Below are positions 1 through 6,001 of a stretch of 15,160 bases of DNA, one piece after another. This stretch comes from Desulfobacterales bacterium (GTDB lineage: Bacteria > Desulfobacterota > Desulfobacteria > Desulfobacterales > JAHEIW01): contig JAQYWI010000137.1 in the NCBI GenBank assembly GCA_030145015.1, positions 1 to 15,160 of the forward strand, given 5' to 3'. Under the pieces are notes generated by a model. That model was given only the letters and a program-made list of their open reading frames with translations, did not search any database and had not been told where the DNA came from. Position 1 is the stretch's first letter. Every line of letters starts with the position of its first letter. The position numbers and the translations under genes were made by a program.

Positions 1-170
1 CACTCGCGTTACGGCCTGCCAGGTTGCTGCAGCCCTATAGGCTTACATTTGTCCCCAAAGCTTCAGCAGGAAGGTCTCCCTATCCCGCTGTCTGGGTAGC
101 TACCGGGATGAACCGACAATGTCCCGGACGGAACTTTCATCCGCTGGTATCTTGCGCCCTCGTGGCGCAC
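1..170 (-). mobile_element. Possible 5' end of a group II intron (partial, runs off the left edge)
   Basis: Read on the minus strand from 170 downward, this segment begins GTGCGCC, which fits the GUGYG 5' consensus of group II introns. It then forms a run of strong hairpins: TGCGCC with GGCGCA directly at the 5' end, CCGGGA with TCCCGG, a CAGCGGGA/TCCTGCTG-type stem, and AGCC with GGCT. It also contains a GTGAAAGTCC-like stretch (ATGAAAGTTCC), of a kind I associate with domain I of bacterial introns. No credible protein is encoded on either strand. The window ends before any maturase or domain V/VI could be seen. That it is a compact structured RNA is visible; that it is a group II intron is inference, and another structured RNA or insertion-element end remains possible. 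Confidence 0.4.
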
Positions 171-278
171 CAATATTTTGTGTAAATCGTTTTTTGCAAC
201 CCCTACAGGTTGTAGGCTTATCGGACTCGCAGAAAAATTAAATAAGCCGTTTTTGAATCACCTTGCAAAGCGCGGAAA

Positions 279-323
279 AAGGGTGCAAATAGGGTGCGTT
301 TTGATGCAAAATACGCACCCTTT
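279..323. repeat. Cluster of three AGGGTGC motifs, candidate integrase arm-type sites
   Basis: Two direct copies (AGGGTGCAAAT at 280-290, AGGGTGCGTTT at 291-301) are followed by an inverted copy (AGGGTGCGTAT on the minus strand, 311-321). Copies 2 and 3 form a hairpin with a 9-bp stem AGGGTGCGT/ACGCACCCT. The cluster lies about 50 bp from the tRNA fragment, on the side where the integrated element is expected. Repeated short motifs flanking the core are typical of tyrosine-integrase arm sites, but no integrase gene is visible, so the role is inferred. A hairpin terminator for something further left is the alternative. Confidence 0.35.
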
Positions 324-371
324 GCAGGTCGTAACTTATTGAAATAATTACAAGTGAAGTCTAAAAAATGG

Positions 372-417
372 CCTACGAATCCGTAGGCCGCAGGTTCGAA
401 TCCTGCCGGGCGCACCA
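372..417 (+). other. 3' fragment of tRNA-Arg(ACG): candidate attachment-site repeat (attR)
   Basis: The sequence is the 3' portion of a tRNA: anticodon loop CTACGAA with anticodon ACG at 375-377, the 3' anticodon strand TCCGT, a variable loop, a perfect T-arm (GCAGG 390-394, loop TTCGAAT, CCTGC 402-406), the acceptor 3' strand CGGGCGC, discriminator A and an encoded CCA at 415-417. The bases upstream of 372 do not supply the matching anticodon strand, D-arm or 5' acceptor strand GCGCCCG, so this is not a functional gene. A tRNA 3' half ending exactly at CCA is the classic footprint of an element integrated in the 3' end of a tRNA gene. The polarity places the intact tRNA and the element to the left, outside the window. 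Confidence 0.8.
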
Positions 418-428
418 ATAAAATAAAG

Positions 429-461
429 GGGTTATGGTCTTCGGACTGTAACCCTTTTTTT
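429..461 (+). terminator. Rho-independent terminator of the original tRNA-Arg gene
   Basis: An 11-bp stem (GGGTTATGGTC 429-439 with GACTGTAACCC 444-454, including G-U pairs) is closed by a TTCG tetraloop and followed by seven T residues. It starts 11 bp after the CCA of the tRNA-Arg fragment, as expected for the native terminator of that tRNA gene. Its presence supports the view that sequence from about 418 rightwards is host backbone. Confidence 0.8.
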
Positions 462-507
462 CGTTATGTGAGAGACTGTTGAAAAAGTCTAAAAAAAGAT
501 AGCCACA

Positions 508-972
508 TTATTCTCTTTTAGCCTTGCCGGATATATCGCAAATTGCCATCTTAAAAACACGAGTTCGTTCACGGAGTTTCTCTATGTATTCTCGTCCTTG
601 TTCTATGAAATCTGAGGAGTATTTCGCCAAAAAACCTTCCAAGCCAGTTTGTTTTTGGACATCAAAAACCTCTTCAATATTTCCGGACACAATTGTACTT
701 TCATATCTCATGCCAAATTTGTCAGGCAATATTTCGGTATTGCCGACAATACAAAATGAAACTGAGCGATTGTTTTTGATATTTTCAATTAAACGTCCTT
801 CGATTGCGCAGTGAAAATATATACAATTTTCAACTATACAGAAATTTAACGGTACCCCGTAAGGCTGGCCGTCGTCAGATACCGTTGACATGATTCCGTA
901 TTCTGCCTTACTCAATAAGGCCTTTGCTTCAGCTTCCGGAATAGCACGATCTTTTCTTCGTAGTTCTTTCAT
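508..972 (-). CDS. NimA-like / pyridoxamine 5'-phosphate oxidase family flavoprotein
   Basis: This 154-residue protein has the layout of the small split-barrel FMN-binding family that includes the NimA nitroimidazole-resistance proteins. An N-terminal RRKDRAI segment leads to a helix, then a strand ending YGIMSTVSDDGQPYGVPLNF (residues 25-44), and IYFHCAIEGRLIENIKNN (51-68) with the conserved His54. The length is normal for the family. Members bind FMN or a related flavin and reduce small molecules; the substrate here is unknown. The ATG has GGGAGC about 9 bases upstream. The gene is visibly more AT-rich than its right-hand neighbours and sits next to an integration junction, so recent acquisition is possible. 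It is transcribed toward the tRNA terminator, whose hairpin could also act in this direction. Confidence 0.85.
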   Translation of the reverse strand: MKELRRKDRAIPEAEAKALLSKAEYGIMSTVSDDGQPYGVPLNFCIVENCIYFHCAIEGRLIENIKNNRSVSFCIVGNTEILPDKFGMRYESTIVSGNIEEVFDVQKQTGLEGFLAKYSSDFIEQGREYIEKLRERTRVFKMAICDISGKAKRE

Positions 973-1142
973 TTTTAATTGCTCCCGAACATCAGTTATT
1001 CAATAGTTTTCTTATTAAAGTGCAAAAAAATTAGTTTTTTAGATAAAGCAATTAGTGATTTTCCAAGATTACCTAAGTTGGATGCATCCAAACCTATTTT
1101 TTTTGATGAGATATACATCTAACAGATTTATCCCGTAAATAA

Positions 1143-1174
1143 AACCTTCAGGGAATTTCTCTGGAGGTTTTTTT
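1143..1174 (+). terminator. Rho-independent terminator with no gene upstream on its strand
   Basis: The stem AACCTTCAGGG (1143-1153) pairs fully, with G-U wobbles, with CTCTGGAGGTT (1159-1169) around an AATTT loop, and the arm runs into seven T residues. No plus-strand gene precedes it; the gene to the left is on the minus strand. It may end a short transcript starting between about 1000 and 1100, or be a leftover. Confidence 0.6.
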
Positions 1175-1209
1175 GCGTCCAAATTCTAGCTTTAAAAAGT
1201 CAGCGGTGC

Positions 1210-1238
1210 TTGACGAAGGGGCGCTTTCAATTTATTAA
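1210..1238 (+). promoter_or_regulatory. Candidate sigma-70 promoter for the TehB-like methyltransferase
   Basis: TTGACG (1210-1215) and TATTAA (1233-1238) are separated by exactly 17 bp and lie just upstream of the methyltransferase gene. The predicted start of transcription, near 1245, leaves a leader of about 60 bases to the preferred start codon at 1304. Confidence 0.45.
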
Positions 1239-1303
1239 TGTAATACTGGAGTCGTCAGACTTTTTTAATGAACCTGCAAAAGTTAATAAAGGACGAAGGT
1301 TAT

Positions 1304-1861
1304 ATGTTGCCGGATCGGCTCAAATGGAATCGGAAATATGAAGAAGACCAACTGCCGGATGCGCCGTCATCGGTTGTAAAGCAGTTTTTTAAGCTGGCAG
1401 GCGGGAAGAAAGCGCTGGATATCGCCGCCGGAAATGGTCGTAATGCGCTTTTTCTGGCCGATCAAGGCTTTGCGGTTGATGCCGTTGATATTTCCGATGC
1501 GGGCCTGAATCTATTTGCCGGAAAACACGTTAACGTCCAGCCGATATGTGCCGATCTTGACAATTTTGACATCCCTCCAGACCGTTATGATCTCATCATC
1601 AATATTAAATATTTAAGCCGGAGGCTGTTTCCGTATATTCGCGAAGGACTCAAGCGGGGCGGGATTCTGATCTTTCAAACATTTCTGGATTCACCCAACG
1701 GGGGCACGGAACAGCCGCTTTGTCGGGACTATCGGTTGCGCGAAAATGAGTTGTTACACGCATTTTTATCTTTGAAGATTCTTTTTTACAAAGAGGGTAA
1801 AGAAAAGTCCCATGAGGATGCGACCCATCTGGCAACATTGGTTGCTGTCAGGATAAGTTGA
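1304..1861 (+). CDS. Class I SAM-dependent methyltransferase, TehB-like
   Basis: The 185-residue protein starts LPDRLKWNRKYEE, a typical opening for short TehB-like methyltransferases. It has the SAM-binding motif I ALDIAAGNGRNALFLA (37-52), an acidic end of strand 2 (VDAVDIS, 58-64), motif II-like CADLDNFDIP (82-91) and YDLIINI (95-101). TehB relatives methylate small or inorganic substrates such as tellurite, but the substrate cannot be assigned here. I prefer the ATG at 1304 because GGACGAAGG lies just upstream and it matches the family's N-terminus; an in-frame ATG at 1268 would add 12 residues but has only a distant GGAG. Its promoter is suggested at 1210-1238. An ATP-grasp gene and another methyltransferase gene follow on the same strand. 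Confidence 0.85.
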   Translation: MLPDRLKWNRKYEEDQLPDAPSSVVKQFFKLAGGKKALDIAAGNGRNALFLADQGFAVDAVDISDAGLNLFAGKHVNVQPICADLDNFDIPPDRYDLIINIKYLSRRLFPYIREGLKRGGILIFQTFLDSPNGGTEQPLCRDYRLRENELLHAFLSLKILFYKEGKEKSHEDATHLATLVAVRIS

Positions 1862-1951
1862 CTCTCTCGTCTGCAAGAAGTGAACCCCGGAAGGGGTCAA
1901 TTCATGGCATAAGATTAACCCGAAGACCATTGCGATTTAAGGGAACTTACA

Positions 1952-3346
1952 GTGGAACAATTTCAAGGATACCATTCCGAGTGGAATCTCGGAAGCCCCG
2001 GGGGCTGGGATTATCAGAAAACCACCCAGATCATCGGCAAGGCCGTCTGGCAAAAACTCAACCGCATCAGGTCATTTAAGGTTCAACTGGATTTCGAGCA
2101 CCCGTTTTTTTTCCCGGTAGACGGTTTCGCCGAGATGCTTGTCGAGGCCCACAAAGCGCGTGAAGGGCGTAACCCGGGACTTATTGCGGTGGTAGCGGAA
2201 GAAGAGACTTTAGAAGACGTAACCGAAAACCGCAATCTGGCACAGCGCCTGAGCGCAGTCGACGGGATCACCGGTGCCTTGATGGCGCCCCAGGAACTCG
2301 AACTCAATCAGGGTACGGTTTGCTGGGAAGGCCGGCCCGTATCCGTCATTTTTATGGATTTCAACACGGATGTCCTGTTGGCGTTGCATCGCAAACATGA
2401 TTTAACTCCGGTTTTGCAAACGGTTAAAGAGCACCGCGTGATCAACCCGCGCGGCACCGAACCCTTTAATGTCAAAAGTATGTTTGAAGTCGTCAGCGGC
2501 GCTCATCGGGACCGGTTTCACAGCGAAATTGTTCAGCGAACGCCATGGACGCGTCAGTTTTACCCCCGTAAGACCGACGGGCCCGACGGCAACACCATAG
2601 ATGATCTCATCACCTGGACGCGCCGCAATTGGGATACGCTGGTGCTAAAACCGGAAAGAGGCTACTCCGGGCACGGCGTTCGGGTTGGCGAGGTAAATCC
2701 GGATATCGATGAAGCCGTTACGCTTGCGCTGGGTGAAGGAAATTACATCGTGCAGGAAAAAATTCCACTGAATTTATGGGCCGAAGAGATACCGCAAATG
2801 GAAAACAACACCATTGGTCTTGAACAGGTCCAGACCGACTTTCGCTGCCTGATCGGCCCGAAGGGCTTGCTCGGGTTCGTGGGTCGTTATGGCGGAGTGC
2901 CCACGAATGTCGGCAGTGGCGGGGGCTTCCAGCCTTTGGCCGTGCTGCATTCCGATATGAGTGTCCGCGATGCCGTGGATCATATCAATGAAACCATACT
3001 CGGCATCGACAGCGGGGATCTTCTGGAGGTTGTCGCAGAGCAGAATAAAATGGCAACCCAAATGGAGTTTACCTATCTTTTAGGACCGGTCAAGATTGCA
3101 CTTAGACCGCGCGTGATTACAAAGTCGCAGATGAAGGCGGTAATGGATTACGGGAACAAATTATGGTCGGATTGTCTTGAGCTGGAAAAAATGTGGCTGC
3201 AGGGAGAATTAAACGAGTTTATTAAAATAGAAGAAGAAGAACTTGAAATCGCCCGCATGCAGCCGTGGAAGGGATCTGCGGCAATCATTGCGTCCGACGG
3301 ATTGTTTAATTTTGGCGCTGCACCTGGGGTCATGTCCCCCAAATAA
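1952..3346 (+). CDS. ATP-grasp-like enzyme of unknown substrate
   Basis: A 464-residue cytoplasmic protein with GTG start preceded by AGGGA at good spacing. Signs of an ATP-grasp fold: the segment TLVLKPERGYSGHGVRVGE (229-247) is a lysine plus Gly-rich loop matching the ATP-phosphate loop; YIVQEKIPL (265-273) fits the hinge with the adenine-contacting residues; TDFRCLIGPKG (295-305) and GRYGGVPTNVGSGGG (311-325) hold the Arg and Asn expected at the metal site. The order and length resemble the 'circularly permuted ATP-grasp' or glutathionylspermidine-synthase-like group, which joins a carboxylate to an amine or thiol through an acyl phosphate. The substrate is unknown. The C-terminus has an acidic helix (EEEELE, 427-432) and an unremarkable tail. 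It lies between two methyltransferase genes, about 90 bp after the first. Confidence 0.6.
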   Translation: MEQFQGYHSEWNLGSPGGWDYQKTTQIIGKAVWQKLNRIRSFKVQLDFEHPFFFPVDGFAEMLVEAHKAREGRNPGLIAVVAEEETLEDVTENRNLAQRLSAVDGITGALMAPQELELNQGTVCWEGRPVSVIFMDFNTDVLLALHRKHDLTPVLQTVKEHRVINPRGTEPFNVKSMFEVVSGAHRDRFHSEIVQRTPWTRQFYPRKTDGPDGNTIDDLITWTRRNWDTLVLKPERGYSGHGVRVGEVNPDIDEAVTLALGEGNYIVQEKIPLNLWAEEIPQMENNTIGLEQVQTDFRCLIGPKGLLGFVGRYGGVPTNVGSGGGFQPLAVLHSDMSVRDAVDHINETILGIDSGDLLEVVAEQNKMATQMEFTYLLGPVKIALRPRVITKSQMKAVMDYGNKLWSDCLELEKMWLQGELNEFIKIEEEELEIARMQPWKGSAAIIASDGLFNFGAAPGVMSPK

Positions 3347-3398
3347 ATTTTAAAAGTCGTGCCGTATTTTTAAGTCCAGTTGCGTTCTTAAATTGGGA

Positions 3399-3531
3399 AA
3401 ATCCCAAATCACAAAATACAAATATCAAACAAATCGCAATGACCAAAATTCAAAATAACAAACCTGTTTGGGTCATTGAAAAATTGAGATTTGAGATTTA
3501 TTTGGGATTTGGTGCTTGAAATTTGGGATTT
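3399..3531. repeat. Palindromic MITE-like intergenic repeat, A/T-rich type
   Basis: The outer arms AAATCCCAAAT (3399-3409) and ATTTGGGATTT (3521-3531) are perfect inverted 11-mers; a second pair CAATGACC (3437-3444) and GGTCATTG (3471-3478) flanks the centre. The whole about 133-bp unit is non-coding and almost symmetric (TTTGGGATTT occurs twice on the right). It occupies most of the gap between the ATP-grasp and second methyltransferase genes. It could be transcribed into a long hairpin. Confidence 0.75.
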
Positions 3532-3624
3532 AAACGAATTTGTTTTTAAAAAAAAGGTTTAAAAAACCAACCCGTGTCTTGCAAAGTTACGTAATGGACA
3601 AAACACCAGCATGTAGGGGGCATC

Positions 3625-4404
3625 ATGAGCATAAACGTGAATCCGGATTGGTGGAAAACCCTGTTTGATGAGGTTTATCTGCTAACGGATGCGCGTTCAG
3701 TCTGCGATCCTGCGATCACGCGACGTGAAGTGGATGTGATCTGCAGTCTGCTGCCGATTCAAGAAGCCCATAAAATTCTGGACCTGTGCGGCGGTCACGG
3801 CCGTCATAGCTTCGAGCTATCCAGCAGGGGCTTTACAGCGTGCACACTCTTCGACTATTCACAAACCTTAATCAATATTGCCAGGACTAAAGCCGGTGAA
3901 GATAATGTCTGCGTGGACTTTATCTGCGGAGATGCGCGCAAGACCAATATGCCGGCGGATACCTATGACCATGTGATCATCATGGGCAATTCATTGGGTT
4001 ATATTCAAGAAAAGGGGGCAGATGCCAAAATCCTGGCAGAAGCGCATCGTGTGCTGCATACAGGTGGTTGGATATTGGTGGATGTTGCTGATGGCAGGGT
4101 AATTAAATCTTTGTTTACGCCCAACGCCTGGCATGAAATTGGCGAAGAAACCATCGTGTGTCGTCAACGCGAAATTCAGGGCGAGGTCATCTGTGCCCGC
4201 GAAATTGTCTTGAGTAAAGCCCAAGGGTTAATTCGCGATCAAACTTATGCCATTCGATTCTATGAGGCCGACAGTCTTTCTGCACTGCTTGGACACGCCG
4301 GATTTAAGCTAGTCAATATTCATACCGATTTTTCACCTCACCAAAAAGACGGCGATTACGGGTTTATGAACAGCCGCATGATCGCAACCGCCCAAAAAAG
4401 ATAG
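3625..4404 (+). CDS. Class I SAM-dependent methyltransferase
   Basis: A 259-residue protein with the Rossmann-type SAM fold: motif I ILDLCGGHGRHSFELSSRGF (51-70), acidic strand-2 end TLFDYS (74-79), CGDARKTNMP (101-110), YDHVIIMGNSLGYI (114-127) and a hydrophobic strand WILVDVADGRV (149-159). The N-terminal DWWKTLFDEVYLL (8-20) is typical of a subgroup of methyltransferases that act on small molecules. A C-terminal region (about 165-259) adds strands that usually form the substrate lid. The ATG follows AGGGGG five bases upstream. The palindromic repeat separates it from the ATP-grasp gene, so it may have its own promoter. It is convergent with the next gene; the stop codons are 6 bp apart. 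Substrate not assignable. Confidence 0.85.
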   Translation: MSINVNPDWWKTLFDEVYLLTDARSVCDPAITRREVDVICSLLPIQEAHKILDLCGGHGRHSFELSSRGFTACTLFDYSQTLINIARTKAGEDNVCVDFICGDARKTNMPADTYDHVIIMGNSLGYIQEKGADAKILAEAHRVLHTGGWILVDVADGRVIKSLFTPNAWHEIGEETIVCRQREIQGEVICAREIVLSKAQGLIRDQTYAIRFYEADSLSALLGHAGFKLVNIHTDFSPHQKDGDYGFMNSRMIATAQKR

Positions 4405-4410
4405 CCTTTT

Positions 4411-5223
4411 TTATCCAATATCAGTCAGAAATAACTTTATATCTTTCCAGAATTGATTCCAATCGGGTGGACAATCGTTGTGCCCGGATTCATAGGTTAT
4501 CAATTTACTGTTTTTTGCCTCGCGGTGTAAATCGGCACCATGGGCAAAAGGGATGATACGGTCATATCGGCCGTGAATCACCAGAACCGGCTCCGGGTAG
4601 CCCTTGATTACTTCCAGATTGTTAAACGGATCGCGTATCAGAAATTTCGGAGCCAGAAATTTTGCAGCCATTGATTGGACGCTGGTAAAGGTCGACATGA
4701 GTATCAGGGCGGCCGACGGTCTTTGACGCGCCAATGCACACACCGCACCACCGCCAAGAGATCGGCCGAACAAGATAATCCTGGAAGGATCAACATCTTC
4801 TCTGGATAATAAGGCATCATAGGCAGCCACAAAGGTGCCGGTGATGCTCTTCTGGGACGGCGTGCCGCTTGAGCGTCCATAACCCGGATATTCCACCAGC
4901 AGCAAACCAATTCCCATTCGCATGAAATTTTGAAGCGCTTCCGGCCAATAGTCGATTAATTCACCATTACCGTGGCCAAAAATCACTGCCGCTGCCGGCC
5001 TTGATTGAGGCCCGGAACTCGGTGGTAGATACCAGGTTTCAATTTTCCCGAATTCAGTATCCAGCCATGTTTTTTCCAGTCCGGGAATCAAAACTCCGCT
5101 ATCTGTTGGAAAGGGGATCTGTTTACGGGGAAATATGATTGAGCGCTGCATGAGAAATAGAAAAATACAATAACCGCAGTAGAAAATTAACGCCCACCCG
5201 ATGATTTTTGGCAGAATATTCAT
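4411..5223 (-). CDS. Membrane-anchored alpha/beta hydrolase (BEM46/ABHD13-like)
   Basis: The 270-residue protein has an N-terminal transmembrane anchor (about residues 8-25, IGWALIFYCGYCIFLFLM) followed by QRSIIFPRK, as in BEM46/ABHD13-type hydrolases. The catalytic fold shows the oxyanion segment FGHGNGE (82-88), nucleophile elbow GRSLGGG with Ser155, Asp221 in HGRYDRIIP and His248 in SGHND. A serine esterase or thioesterase activity at the membrane surface is likely; the substrate is unknown. I chose the ATG at 5223; a GTG at 5301 would extend the reading frame by 26 polar residues, but no ribosome site supports it and the extension would cover a promoter-like pair on the other strand. The gene is convergent with the preceding methyltransferase. 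Confidence 0.85.
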   Translation of the reverse strand: MNILPKIIGWALIFYCGYCIFLFLMQRSIIFPRKQIPFPTDSGVLIPGLEKTWLDTEFGKIETWYLPPSSGPQSRPAAAVIFGHGNGELIDYWPEALQNFMRMGIGLLLVEYPGYGRSSGTPSQKSITGTFVAAYDALLSREDVDPSRIILFGRSLGGGAVCALARQRPSAALILMSTFTSVQSMAAKFLAPKFLIRDPFNNLEVIKGYPEPVLVIHGRYDRIIPFAHGADLHREAKNSKLITYESGHNDCPPDWNQFWKDIKLFLTDIG

Positions 5224-5294
5224 AGGTACATTTTTATTGGTGAAATTCAAATGCTTGTCAAGCGATAAAGTTCGCTTATTCCATGCCAGTTGGC

Positions 5295-5323
5295 TTGACA
5301 CCCGGCTCGAAATCCATTATTTT
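5295..5323 (+). promoter_or_regulatory. Candidate sigma-70 promoter for the desulforedoxin-like gene
   Basis: TTGACA (5295-5300) and TATTTT (5318-5323) are 17 bp apart, giving a perfect -35 and a fair -10. The predicted transcript starts near 5330, about 54 bases before the ATG at 5384. Confidence 0.55.
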
Positions 5324-5383
5324 AAATCGGTACGCTACTCAATAAAATATTTACACCGACATTGGTAATAAAGGGAGGAATTC

Positions 5384-5590
5384 ATGGCAGACATGCAAGT
5401 TTATGAATGCGCCAGTTGCGGCAACACCGTCGAAGTCAGTGCAGATGAGGCAAAAGCTCCGGAGTGCTGTGGTAACGCAATGCAAACGGCTGAAGAGCTT
5501 AAAGCATGCGGGTTAAGCACCACCGCAGAACATTCGCGATTCGATGATTTCGATGAACCTTGCGATGACGGCAGATCCGGTAAGATTTAA
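5384..5590 (+). CDS. Small desulforedoxin-like iron/zinc-binding protein
   Basis: The 68-residue protein carries Cys9-x2-Cys12 and the adjacent pair Cys28-Cys29 (YECASCGNTVEV ... PECCGNAM), the pattern that holds iron in desulforedoxin and in the N-terminal domain of desulfoferrodoxin. Desulfoferrodoxin's superoxide-reducing domain is absent, so on family knowledge this is a rubredoxin-like electron carrier or a structural metal knuckle. The tail (residues 40-68) is strongly acidic and contains two more Cys (42 and 60). A very strong AGGGAGGAA ribosome site precedes the ATG. It stands alone, with a promoter upstream and a hairpin about 95 bp downstream. Whether the metal is iron or zinc is not visible. 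Confidence 0.8.
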   Translation: MADMQVYECASCGNTVEVSADEAKAPECCGNAMQTAEELKACGLSTTAEHSRFDDFDEPCDDGRSGKI

Positions 5591-5684
5591 ATAACGAACC
5601 CCGATTGCGGATCACCAACATTTTTTTCTGTCATCTGAAGGGCAGGATGCTGACCCGCGAAGGCCCAACTTTTCGTTTTCAAAC

Positions 5685-5725
5685 ATCACCTCGAGTCTTT
5701 CAAAAGGCTCGAGGTGATTTGTTTC
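5685..5725 (+). terminator. Terminator-like hairpin after the desulforedoxin-like gene
   Basis: The perfect 11-bp arms ATCACCTCGAG (5685-5695) and CTCGAGGTGAT (5708-5718) are followed by TTTGTTT. It lies 95 bp past the stop codon of the small metalloprotein gene, with no other plus-strand gene between. Confidence 0.6.
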
Positions 5726-5788
5726 ATCACATTCGCAGGTGTTCCTCCCTGATTAAAACCCGCACATTTATTTAAACAGTAACTTTAA

Positions 5789-5837
5789 TAACTATTTCTA
5801 ATTTATTAAATTCAATAATTATTTCTAATTTAATAAA
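5789..5837. repeat. AT-rich tandem direct repeat, 22 bp twice
   Basis: The copies TAACTATTTCTAATTTATTA (from 5789) and TAATTATTTCTAATTTAATA (from 5816) differ at only two positions within the 22-base unit and are spaced 27 bp start to start. Located upstream of the acyl-CoA operon and of a TTGACA box (5870-5875), they could be regulator-binding or promoter-curving sequences. Confidence 0.55.
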
Positions 5838-5869
5838 CTATACACGGTTTGCTTCGCAAAGTTATTTTA

Positions 5870-5896
5870 TTGACATGAAAATTGGCCCAAGATAAA
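5870..5896 (+). promoter_or_regulatory. Weak promoter candidate for the acyl-CoA operon
   Basis: A perfect TTGACA (5870-5875) is followed 15 bp later by GATAAA (5891-5896). The spacer is short and the -10 is poor, so this is a tentative call. It would give a leader of about 195 bases that includes the palindromic repeat at 5919-6001. Confidence 0.25.
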
Positions 5897-5918
5897 CAAG
5901 ACTATTTATGGGAGCATT

Positions 5919-6001
5919 GGAGTACTGGAGTATTGGAGTACTGGCTAAGGAATTGATGTCTTTTTTTTCGACACTCCAATACCCCATCACTCCAGTACTC
6001 C
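5919..6001. repeat. Palindromic MITE-like repeat, GGAGTACTGGAGT type
   Basis: Perfect 13-bp inverted ends GGAGTACTGGAGT (5919-5931) and ACTCCAGTACTCC (5989-6001) enclose a short centre with T8; inside the arms the shorter unit GGAGTAYTGG is repeated in tandem. The element is non-coding and lies about 97 bp upstream of the acyl-CoA synthetase start. Confidence 0.75.

Larger units (their letters stand above)
973..1303. other. Intergenic region with palindrome, orphan terminator and promoter
   Basis: No gene is visible in this AT-rich gap between divergent genes. It contains a perfect 14-bp palindrome TTGGATGCATCCAA (1078-1091), which could be an operator or, with the T-run at 1097-1104, a weak terminator. 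It also holds a strong hairpin-plus-T terminator (1143-1174) and a promoter-like pair upstream of the methyltransferase; the last two are listed separately. Confidence 0.6.

Noticed and set aside
218..418. 66-residue minus-strand frame beginning with VRPAGFEPAAYGFV
   Set aside because: This is the translation of the tRNA-Arg 3' end and attachment region; such peptides are commonly over-called next to tRNA integration sites. No ribosome site or fold.
1881..1899. Tight CCCC-GGAA-GGGG hairpin between the methyltransferase and ATP-grasp genes
   Set aside because: No T-run follows, so it is not a terminator; no other role could be supported.
1858..2079. Plus-strand frame overlapping the start of the ATP-grasp gene
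   Set aside because: Proline/arginine-rich shadow in another frame, with no recognisable features.
5224..5301. N-terminal extension of the membrane hydrolase from a GTG at 5301
   Set aside because: No ribosome site; it would overlap a good promoter on the other strand, and the transmembrane anchor begins directly at the ATG at 5223.
5919..6001. CRISPR-like repeat array
   Set aside because: Only one inverted unit with tandem short words; no regular spacers.
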